DNA from: Streptomyces sp. sk2.1
Lineage (GTDB): Bacteria > Actinomycetota > Actinomycetes > Streptomycetales > Streptomycetaceae
DNA: 43,322 bases
NCBI RefSeq assembly: GCF_008120935.1
Contig: NZ_RDBO01000077.1
Coordinates: forward strand, 890,485-933,806
Direction: 5' to 3'
The notes below the pieces were generated by a model. The model worked only from the letters and a program-made list of their open reading frames with translations, was not told where the DNA came from and did no database searches. Shown piece by piece: positions 32,490 to 39,729 of this stretch. Each line of letters begins with the position of its first letter. Within the stretch, counting starts at the first letter, position 1. The position numbers were made by a program, and so were the translations under genes.

Positions 32490-35400
32490 CTACCCCTCGG
32501 ACGACTTGCCACCCGATCGAGTGCCCGCGGAGGCCCCGGCTTTGACACCGCCCGAGGAGCCGCCCCCGCCCTTGCCGCCCGTCGGCGTCTCGAAGGACTC
32601 CAGCGCCTCCAGCACGTCCTGGACACGGGAGATCTCGGTGTTGATGTCCGCCCGGCGCCGCACCAGCAGATCGAGTTCGCGCTGCCCCTCGTCCACCATG
32701 CGCTTCGCCTCGGCCTCGGCCTCGGTCCGCAGCTTCTCGGCCTCGCGGACCACCGTGGTCTTCTTCTGCTCGGCCTCCTTCAGCAGCGACTCGGCCCGCT
32801 TCACCGCGGCGATCCGGACCTTGCTCGCCTCCGAGTTGGCGTCCGCCAGCAGCTCCTTGGCCTTGGCCTCCGCCTCGTCGCGCTGCTCGGTCGCCGCCTT
32901 CATCAGGTTGTCGACGCGCTCGCCCGCCGTCTTCATCTGCTCGGCGGTCTCCCGCCGGGCCCGGTCGTGCAGTTCCTCGATCTCGCCCTCGATCCGGGCC
33001 CGCAGCTCCTCGGCCCGCTCCCGGCTCGCCGTGGCGTCCCGGCGCGCGCCGACCAGCAGCTCGTCCGCGTCCGTACGGGCCCGCTCCACCAGGGAATTGC
33101 CCTCCACGGTCGCCTCCGAGGTGATCCGCGTGGCCTCCTTGCGGGCCGCGCCGACCATCGTGTCGGCCTGCTTCTCGGCCTCGGTGGCGGTGCGCAGCGC
33201 CTCCTCCCGGGCCTTGTCGATGAGCTGGTCGGCCTGCTCCGCCGCGTCGGCCCGGCGCTTGGCCGCGGCCTCCCGCGCCTCGTCGAGCAGCCGGTCCGCC
33301 TCCTGACGGGCCTCCGCGCGCATCTGCTCGGCCGCCGCCTCGGCGTCCGCGCGCACCCGCTCGGACTCCTCACGGGTACGGGCCGCGTGCTCCTGCGCCG
33401 CCCCGACGGCGGCCGCCGCCTCGGCCCGCAGCCGCTCGGCCTCGTCCGCGGCCTCGCCCGTCACCCGGGCCGCCTGCTGGGTGGCCTCCTCGACCAGCGT
33501 GGTCGCCTGCTGCGTCGACTCCGTACGGACCCGTTCGGCCTCGTCCGTCGCCTCGCCCACCAGCCGGTCGGCCTGGGTCGCCGCGTCCGAACGCATCCGG
33601 TTGGCGTCCTCGCGGGCCTCGGCACGGCTGCGCGCCGCGTCCTGCTCCGCGGAGGCCAGCGCGTCGGACGCCTCGGTGCGCATCCGCTGGACGTACTCCG
33701 CGGTGTCCGCGCGCAGCCGCTCCGCCTCGGCGGTCGCGTCGGCCACGGTCCGCTCGGCCAGCTCCTTCGCGGCCTCGGACGCCTCCTGCGCCTCCTGACG
33801 GGCCCGCGCCGCGTCCTCGCCGGCCCGCTCCCGCTCCGCGTACGCGTCGGTGCGGACCCGGTCCGCCTCCTCCTGCGCCTCGGCCTTCGTGCGCTCCGCG
33901 ACGTGCTCGGCGGTCGAACGCAGCCCGGCGATCTCCTCCTCGGCCTGCTCCTGGAGCCCACTGACCGAGTCCCGCACCTGCTGGGCGGTCTGCTCGGCCG
34001 CGGAGACCAGCTCGGTCGCCCGGCCGTCCGCCTCCTCGACCAGCCGCTGGGCCTCGGCCTGGGCCTCCTCGACCCGCTTGCGGGCGGAGGCGAGGAGGTC
34101 CTCGCTCTGCTCGCGGGCCCGCTCGCGCTCCTGGTTCGCCTCGGTGCGCGCCGCCTCAAGAGTCTCCTCCGACTCCCGGCGGCGCCGCTTGGCCTCCTCC
34201 TGGGCGGCGGCCAGCGCCTCCGCGGCCTCCGTACCCACCCGCTCCGCGGCGGCGGCGGCCTCGGAACGCAGCCGGCCGGCGCTCTCCTGCGCCTCCGACT
34301 TGAGCCGCTCCGCCTCGGCGGCGGCCTCCGTGCGCAGCCGCACGGCCACCGACTCGCCCTCGGCCCGCGACTGCGAGGCGTCCGCCGCGGCCTCGTCGCG
34401 CAGCCGCTCCGCCTCGGTCTCGGCCTGCTCCCGCAGCGCCCGCAGCCGCTCGGCGGCCTCCGTGCGCAGCCGCTCGGACTCCTCGTTCGTCTCCCGCCGG
34501 ATGCGCTCCGCCTCGGCGCGCGCGTCCGTGAGCTCCTGCTCGGCGGTGGTGACCCTGGTCTCGGCCTCCGTGTGCAGCCGGGACAGCTCCTCGGCCGCCT
34601 CCGCATGCCGGGCCGCGACCGCGCGCTCGGTCTCCTCGCGCAGCTCCGCCGCGGCCCGCTCGGCCGCCCCGGTGGTCGAACCGGCCTGCTCCTCGGCGTC
34701 GGCGCGCAGCTGCTCGGCCTCGGCGCGGGCGCGCTCCAGCGCCTCCTCGGCCTGCTTGCGCAGCGCGGCGGCGCGCTCGGCGGCCTCGGTGCGGACCCGC
34801 TCGCTCTCGGTGCCCGCGGTGCCGCGCAGCTCCTCCGCGTCGGCCTTCGCCCTGGCGAGCAGCTCCTCGGCGGTCTTCGCGCCCTCCTCCAGCTGCTGGA
34901 CGGCCTCGCGGCGCGCCTCGCCCCGGATCCGCTCGCCCTCGGCGACCGCCTCGGAACGCAGCTGCTCGGCCTCGCCGCGCAGCCTGCGCGCCTCCTCCTG
35001 CAGCTCGACCGTCTTGGCGCGGTACTCCTTGGTGTCGTCCTTGGCCGCGCCCTTGAGCTGGTCGGCCTGCTCGGCGGCCTCGCCGCGCAGCCGGTCCGCC
35101 TCGGCCTCCGCCTCGCGGCGGATCCGCTCGGCCTCCTCGGCGGCCGACCTGGTGGTGGACTTCGCGTCCTCGGACGCCTTGGACAGCACCTCCTCGGCGG
35201 TCCTGGCGGCCTTGGCGAGCTGGGCCGCGGTGTCCTCGGCGGCGGCCGTGCGGGCCTTCTCGGTCGCCTCGGACTTCAGCCGGTCCGCCTCGCCGCGGGC
35301 GTCGGCGAGGGCCTGCTCGGCCTCCGCCTTCAGGACCTCGGCCTCCTTGGTGGCCTCGCCGACCAGCCGCGCGATCTCGGACCTGGCCGTACGGGTGCGC

Positions 35401-36314
35401 TGCTCGTTCTCCGACTCGGCGGAGGCCAGCCGCTTGGCCGCGGCCTCCTTCGCCTCGGAGGTGACCTTCTCGGCCGCCAGCCGGGCCTCGCGCAGCTGGG
35501 TCTCGGCCTCCTGCATGCGCTGCTCGGCGGCCCGGCTCAGCTCGGCGGTCTGCTGGCGGGCCTGCTCGGTCTCGGCCGTGGTGGTCGTGCGCAGCCGCTC
35601 GGCGTGGCTGGTGGCCTCCTGCGCCTGGCTGGAGGCCGCGTTCAGCATCCGCTCGGCGTCCTTGCGGGCGCGCAGCAGGAGCGCCTCGGCCTCGGCACGG
35701 GCCGACTCCGCCTCGGAACCGAGCCGCTGCCGGGTCTCCTCCGCGACCCGCTCCGCCTCGGTGCGCGCGGTCGTCAGGGCCTGCTCGGCCTCCGCCCGCG
35801 ACTCCTCCAGCAGCCGACGGGCCTGGGACTCCGTCCGGGCCCTGAGCTGCTCGGCCCAGGCGACGTTCTCGTTGACGTGGGACTCGACGGTCCGGCGGCG
35901 CTCCGCCAGTTCCTGGTCGAGCTGCTGACGCCGCTGCACCGCCTCGTTGTGCAGCTCGGCCTGGAGCCGCGCCTGGTGCTCGGCGTGCTCCTGCAGGATG
36001 CGCTGCGTCTGCGCGCGGGCGTCCCGCAGCTCCCGCTCGGCGTCGGTCCGCAACTGCTCCGCCTGGACCTGGGCGTTGCGGAGCAACTGCTCGGCCTGAT
36101 AGCCGATGTCCGCGCTGTCATAGGCGGGACGGGTCGCGAGATTGCGCCGAGCCTCGTGCAGCTTGGCGCGCAAGACCTCGACCTGGTAACCGAGGTCCTC
36201 GGCGTGCTGGACGGCCTTCTCCCGGTCGGTCTTCAGCCGGTCCATCTCGGCCTCGAACCGCGAGAGATGGTCGTCTTCAGCCCGGTGGCTCTCCTGGCGT
36301 TCGTAGCCCCGCAC
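32490..36314 (-). CDS. scy: Polarisome scaffold coiled-coil protein Scy
   Basis: Scy organises the tip-organising centre with DivIVA and FilP and sets the number of growing hyphal tips. The 1274-residue protein begins RGYERQESHRAEDDHLSRFEAEMD-like sequence and then DLGYQVEVLRAKLHEAR. More than 1100 residues of coiled coil follow, with the recurring pattern EAERLRxEA and RTEAxEEA. A conserved end region is ISRVQDVLEALESFE, with a Gly/Ser-rich tail. Streptomyces Scy is built from 51-residue repeats. From memory the S. coelicolor protein is about 1326 residues, so this one would be roughly one repeat shorter. The GTG start has only a weak GGATGGGA upstream, beside a hairpin repeat. Confidence 0.93.
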   Translation of the reverse strand: MRGYERQESHRAEDDHLSRFEAEMDRLKTDREKAVQHAEDLGYQVEVLRAKLHEARRNLATRPAYDSADIGYQAEQLLRNAQVQAEQLRTDAERELRDARAQTQRILQEHAEHQARLQAELHNEAVQRRQQLDQELAERRRTVESHVNENVAWAEQLRARTESQARRLLEESRAEAEQALTTARTEAERVAEETRQRLGSEAESARAEAEALLLRARKDAERMLNAASSQAQEATSHAERLRTTTTAETEQARQQTAELSRAAEQRMQEAETQLREARLAAEKVTSEAKEAAAKRLASAESENEQRTRTARSEIARLVGEATKEAEVLKAEAEQALADARGEADRLKSEATEKARTAAAEDTAAQLAKAARTAEEVLSKASEDAKSTTRSAAEEAERIRREAEAEADRLRGEAAEQADQLKGAAKDDTKEYRAKTVELQEEARRLRGEAEQLRSEAVAEGERIRGEARREAVQQLEEGAKTAEELLARAKADAEELRGTAGTESERVRTEAAERAAALRKQAEEALERARAEAEQLRADAEEQAGSTTGAAERAAAELREETERAVAARHAEAAEELSRLHTEAETRVTTAEQELTDARAEAERIRRETNEESERLRTEAAERLRALREQAETEAERLRDEAAADASQSRAEGESVAVRLRTEAAAEAERLKSEAQESAGRLRSEAAAAAERVGTEAAEALAAAQEEAKRRRRESEETLEAARTEANQERERAREQSEDLLASARKRVEEAQAEAQRLVEEADGRATELVSAAEQTAQQVRDSVSGLQEQAEEEIAGLRSTAEHVAERTKAEAQEEADRVRTDAYAERERAGEDAARARQEAQEASEAAKELAERTVADATAEAERLRADTAEYVQRMRTEASDALASAEQDAARSRAEAREDANRMRSDAATQADRLVGEATDEAERVRTESTQQATTLVEEATQQAARVTGEAADEAERLRAEAAAAVGAAQEHAARTREESERVRADAEAAAEQMRAEARQEADRLLDEAREAAAKRRADAAEQADQLIDKAREEALRTATEAEKQADTMVGAARKEATRITSEATVEGNSLVERARTDADELLVGARRDATASRERAEELRARIEGEIEELHDRARRETAEQMKTAGERVDNLMKAATEQRDEAEAKAKELLADANSEASKVRIAAVKRAESLLKEAEQKKTTVVREAEKLRTEAEAEAKRMVDEGQRELDLLVRRRADINTEISRVQDVLEALESFETPTGGKGGGGSSGGVKAGASAGTRSGGKSSEG

Positions 36315-36328
36315 TGCGCGGTCCCATC

Positions 36329-36369
36329 CTTCCCCGAGCTCTCAACCTCGTTCGAGCGGGGGAGACCCC
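36329..36369 (-). repeat. Inverted hairpin repeat unit in the scy leader (copy C)
   Basis: On the minus strand it reads GGGGTCTCCCCCGCTCGAAC, then GAGAGCTCGGGGAAG, the same family as copies A and B near 25300. The GGGGAAGGATGGG at its end is the only candidate ribosome-binding site of scy, so folding could mask it. Confidence 0.55.
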
Positions 36370-36405
36370 AACCCTGGTCGCAACTCTCCTGCAAGTTACG
36401 AGTAC

Positions 36406-36421
36406 CGTTCGCCGGTGAACG
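36406..36421. promoter_or_regulatory. Palindrome upstream of scy
   Basis: CGTTCGCCGGTGAACG is a 16-base palindrome with 7 of 8 pairs matching, about 90 bases upstream of the scy start. It is an operator candidate of unknown regulator. Confidence 0.4.
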
Positions 36422-36524
36422 GCCTCCCGGGGAATGGTGACAGATCAACGGCTGAGGACGCGGCGCGGCCCCGACCCGGCCCCGGCCCGGAACCGCCCAC
36501 TCTACCGGGCCAGGTATCCGGAGG

Positions 36525-36953
36525 TCAGTGCTCCGCTGAGGACGTGACCAGTTCGGTGAGGACGCCGTGGCAGTCCTTGGGGTGCAGGAAGGTGATCCTG
36601 GACCCCATGGAACCCTTCCTGGGCTCGTCGTACAGCACCCGGACGCCCTTCTCCCGGATGTCCGCCGCGTCGGCGTCGACGTCCGCGGTCCCGAAGGCGA
36701 TGTGATGGACCCCTTCCCCGTTCTTGGCCAGCCATTTGCCCACGGCGGAGTCCTCCCGGGTCGGCTCCAGGAGCTGGAGGTAGGAGGCGCCGCCGTCGGA
36801 CGTACCGTTGATCCTGAGCATGGCCTCGCGCACGCCCTGCTCCTCGTTGACCTCGGAGTGGTACACCTCGAAGCCGTAGGTCGAGCGATAGAACTCGACG
36901 GTCTCGTCAAGGTTGAAACAGGCGATCCCGATGTGGTCGATTCGCGTCAGCAT
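36525..36953 (-). CDS. mce: Methylmalonyl-CoA epimerase
   Basis: This enzyme interconverts (S)- and (R)-methylmalonyl-CoA in propionate and odd-chain acid metabolism and in supply of polyketide extender units. The 142-residue VOC-fold protein has the metal-ligand pattern TRIDHIGIACFNL (His7), an internal EPTREDS region, GEGVHHIAFG with the second histidine, and a C-terminal glutamate in HGVLTELV. Length fits the family. The ATG giving MLTRIDHIGIA is chosen; an upstream ATG would add an unlikely MWRCTGG. It is divergent from the thiolase gene. MeaB, the chaperone of the B12 mutase, follows two genes away. Confidence 0.92.
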   Translation of the reverse strand: MLTRIDHIGIACFNLDETVEFYRSTYGFEVYHSEVNEEQGVREAMLRINGTSDGGASYLQLLEPTREDSAVGKWLAKNGEGVHHIAFGTADVDADAADIREKGVRVLYDEPRKGSMGSRITFLHPKDCHGVLTELVTSSAEH

Positions 36954-37088
36954 GCCACCAGTGCAGCGCCACACGGATGGTTACGCAACGTGCGCGCCGT
37001 CACACCCGCTGCCGGATGACGGGCGCGGTACCGCTCAGTACATTCGAGTAAACCCTCGTTCACTTCTCATCCCAAGGGGCTGCGCCTC

Positions 37089-38291
37089 ATGTCTGGAACG
37101 ACCGGTAACACCTCAGTGATCGTCGCGGGCGCGCGTACGCCCATGGGACGTCTGCTCGGCTCGCTGAAGAGCTTCTCCGGAGCCGACCTGGGCGGCATCG
37201 CCATCAAGGCCGCGCTGGACCGGGCCGGCATCGGCGGCGACCAGGTCGAGTACGTGATCATGGGCCAGGTGCTCCAGGCCGGCGCGGGCCAGCTCCCGGC
37301 CCGCCAGGCCGCCGTCAAGGCGGGCATCCCGATGAACGTCCCCGCGCTCACCGTCAACAAGGTGTGCCTGTCCGGGCTCGACGCGATCGCGCTCGCCGAC
37401 CAGCTGATCCGCGCCGGGGAGTTCGACGTCGTCGTCGCCGGCGGCCAGGAGTCCATGACGAACGCCCCGCACCTGCTCCCGAAGTCCCGCGAGGGCCACA
37501 AGTACGGCGCGATCGAGATGCTCGACGCGATGGCGTACGACGGTCTGACCGACGCCTTCGAGAACATCGCGATGGGCGAGTCCACCGAGAAGCACAACGC
37601 CCGCCTGGGCCTGACCCGCGCGGACCAGGACGAGATCGCCGCGCTCTCCCACCAGCGCGCCGCCGCCGCCCAGAAGAACGGCATCTTCGAGGCCGAGATC
37701 ACCCCGGTCGAGATCCCGCAGCGCAAGGGCGAGCCGGTCCTCTTCGCCAAGGACGAGGGCATCCGCCCGGAGACCACCGTCGAGTCCCTCGGCAAGCTGC
37801 GCCCCGCGTTCGCCAAGGACGGCACGATCACCGCGGGCACCTCCTCGCAGATCTCCGACGGCGCGGCCGCGGTCGTCGTGATGAGCAGGACCAAGGCCGA
37901 GGAGCTGGGCCTGGACTGGATCGCCGAGATCGGCGCCCACGGCAACGTGGCGGGCCCGGACAACTCGCTCCAGTCGCAGCCGTCCAACGCCATCGCGCAC
38001 GCCGTGAAGAAGGCCGGCATCCAGGTCGAGGACCTCGACCTGATCGAGATCAACGAGGCGTTCGCCGCCGTCGCCGTCCAGTCCATGAAGGACCTGGGCG
38101 TCACCCCGGACAAGGTGAACGTCAACGGCGGCGCCATCGCGCTCGGCCACCCGATCGGGATGTCCGGCGCCCGTCTGGTGCTCCACCTGGCGCTGGAGCT
38201 GAAGCGGCGCGGCGGCGGCACCGGCGCGGCGGCGCTGTGCGGCGGCGGCGGCCAGGGCGACGCGCTGATCATCCGGGTCCCGGGCAAGTAG
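37089..38291 (+). CDS. Acetyl-CoA acetyltransferase (thiolase)
   Basis: This cytosolic enzyme condenses two acetyl-CoA to acetoacetyl-CoA or cleaves it. The 400-residue protein has the acylated cysteine Cys93 in NKVCLSGLDAI. The catalytic pair is His354 in GGAIALGHPIGMSGAR and Cys384 in ALCGGGGQGDA. NEAFAAVAVQ near residue 320 is also conserved. Length and motifs fit biosynthetic thiolases. The ATG start has AAGGGG eight bases upstream. Together with the 3-hydroxybutyryl-CoA dehydrogenase in this window it could feed butyryl-CoA or ethylmalonyl-CoA formation. TACATT (37039-37044) is a weak -10 candidate. Confidence 0.94.
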   Translation: MSGTTGNTSVIVAGARTPMGRLLGSLKSFSGADLGGIAIKAALDRAGIGGDQVEYVIMGQVLQAGAGQLPARQAAVKAGIPMNVPALTVNKVCLSGLDAIALADQLIRAGEFDVVVAGGQESMTNAPHLLPKSREGHKYGAIEMLDAMAYDGLTDAFENIAMGESTEKHNARLGLTRADQDEIAALSHQRAAAAQKNGIFEAEITPVEIPQRKGEPVLFAKDEGIRPETTVESLGKLRPAFAKDGTITAGTSSQISDGAAAVVVMSRTKAEELGLDWIAEIGAHGNVAGPDNSLQSQPSNAIAHAVKKAGIQVEDLDLIEINEAFAAVAVQSMKDLGVTPDKVNVNGGAIALGHPIGMSGARLVLHLALELKRRGGGTGAAALCGGGGQGDALIIRVPGK

Positions 38292-38379
38292 CACCCCGGC
38301 GGCGCCCCGCCGGTACTCCGGGCGAGCAGGACGCGGTACACGTAGAGCACGCAGCACGCAGCGAGTGAACGGAGCGGTG

Positions 38380-39339
38380 ATGGTGGACGTCCCCACCCTG
38401 GTCGAGCAGGCACGCGCGGGTCGGCCGCGGGCCGTGGCCCGGCTCATCTCCCTGGTCGAGGGGGCGTCGCCGCAGCTGCGCGAGGTGATGGCGGCCCTGG
38501 CGCCGCTGACGGGCAACGCGTACGTCGTCGGGCTGACCGGTTCGCCCGGTGTCGGCAAGTCGACGTCGACGTCGGCGCTCGTCGCGGCGTACCGGCGGGC
38601 CGGCAAGCGGGTCGGCGTCCTGGCCGTCGACCCGTCCTCGCCGTTCTCCGGCGGGGCGCTGCTCGGCGACCGGGTCCGGATGTCGGAGCACGCCTCCGAC
38701 CCGGGCGTCTACATCCGCTCCATGGCCACCCGCGGCCATCTGGGCGGCCTCGCCTGGTCGGCGCCGCAGGCGATCCGGGTGCTGGACGCGGCGGGCTGCG
38801 ACGTGATCCTGGTGGAGACGGTCGGCGTCGGCCAGTCGGAGGTGGAGATCGCCTCCCAGGCCGACACCTCCGTCGTCCTGCTGGCGCCCGGCATGGGCGA
38901 CGGCATCCAGGCGGCGAAGGCCGGAATCCTGGAGATCGGCGACGTGTACGTGGTCAACAAGGCCGACCGGGACGGCGCGGACGCCACCGCGCGCGAGCTC
39001 AACCACATGCTGGGCCTCGGCGAGGCGCGCGGTCCCGGTGACTGGCGGCCGCCGATCGTGAAGACGGTCGCCGCCCGGGGCGAGGGCATCGACGAGGTCG
39101 TCGAGGCGCTGGAGAAGCACCGGGCGTGGATGGAGGAGCACGGGGTGCTCGCCGAGCGGCGCACGGCCCGTGCGGCCCGCGAGGTCGAGACGATCGCCGT
39201 CACCCGGCTGCGCGAACGCATCGGCGACCTGCACGGCGACCGCCACATCGGCGCGCTCGCCGAGCGGATCGTGGCGGGCGGCCTCGACCCGTACGCGGCG
39301 GCGGACGAGCTGGTGGCGGGACTCACCGGCGGGGCGTGA
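38380..39339 (+). CDS. meaB: MeaB/ArgK family GTPase, methylmalonyl-CoA mutase chaperone
   Basis: MeaB is a G3E-family GTPase that protects methylmalonyl-CoA mutase and gates loading of adenosylcobalamin. The 319-residue protein has Walker A LTGSPGVGKSTSTSALV (about residues 52-68), PSSPFSGGALLGDRVRM, the switch region VETVGVGQSEVEIA and base-recognition NKAD. The ATG at 38380 is chosen because GGAG lies five bases upstream; a GTG five codons earlier has no such site. It follows the thiolase after 88 bases, so both may share a transcript. The older ArgK label as a transport kinase is not supported by later work on the family. Confidence 0.92.
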   Translation: MVDVPTLVEQARAGRPRAVARLISLVEGASPQLREVMAALAPLTGNAYVVGLTGSPGVGKSTSTSALVAAYRRAGKRVGVLAVDPSSPFSGGALLGDRVRMSEHASDPGVYIRSMATRGHLGGLAWSAPQAIRVLDAAGCDVILVETVGVGQSEVEIASQADTSVVLLAPGMGDGIQAAKAGILEIGDVYVVNKADRDGADATARELNHMLGLGEARGPGDWRPPIVKTVAARGEGIDEVVEALEKHRAWMEEHGVLAERRTARAAREVETIAVTRLRERIGDLHGDRHIGALAERIVAGGLDPYAAADELVAGLTGGA

Positions 39340-39400
39340 CCGGCGCGCGGGGAGGCGGACCGGGCGGGAACCGGGACGCGGAGCCGAGTGCGGGCCGGGC

Positions 39401-39503
39401 GCGGACCTGGATGTCGACCGGGTGCGAGCCGGGTGCGGACCCGGATGTGAACCGGGTGCGGACTTGGGTGCGGGCCGGTGGACGAACCTGGATGTGAACC
39501 GGG
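39401..39503 (+). repeat. Three imperfect tandem repeats of about 34 bp
   Basis: Units start at 39401, 39435 and 39470. They share GCGGACC, GGATGT and ACCGGGTGCG-type words. The block lies between meaB and its terminator. No convincing gene lies between 39340 and 39729. Confidence 0.5.
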
Positions 39504-39506
39504 CGG

Positions 39507-39546
39507 ACGGTCCCGGTCGCGGCGTGCGGGCCGCGACCGGGACCGT
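39507..39546 (+). terminator. 16-bp hairpin terminator after meaB
   Basis: ACGGTCCCGGTCGCGG and CCGCGACCGGGACCGT pair perfectly around the loop CGTGCGGG, about 170 bases after the meaB stop. Confidence 0.75.
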
Positions 39547-39729
39547 TCCGCGTGGCGGCGCGGGCCGGTGTGCCCGGTGCGGTTCCCGGGCGATTGCCGG
39601 TCGTGCGTCGGGCGGAGGGCGTCTCCCGGCGTCCGACGCTGTGACCGGTGACATGTCCGTGGCAGGATGACCGCCGGATACGTGCACGGGGTGTCCGACG
39701 ATCCATGGCTACGACGGGGGGAGTGGCGC

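Noticed and set aside
32436..36440. A 1334-residue open frame antisense to scy, rich in Leu, Gly and Arg.
   Set aside because: It is the antisense reading of repetitive Ala/Glu codons with G or C at third positions. It has no domain, no ribosome-binding site and no varied composition, whereas the minus-strand product is clearly Scy.
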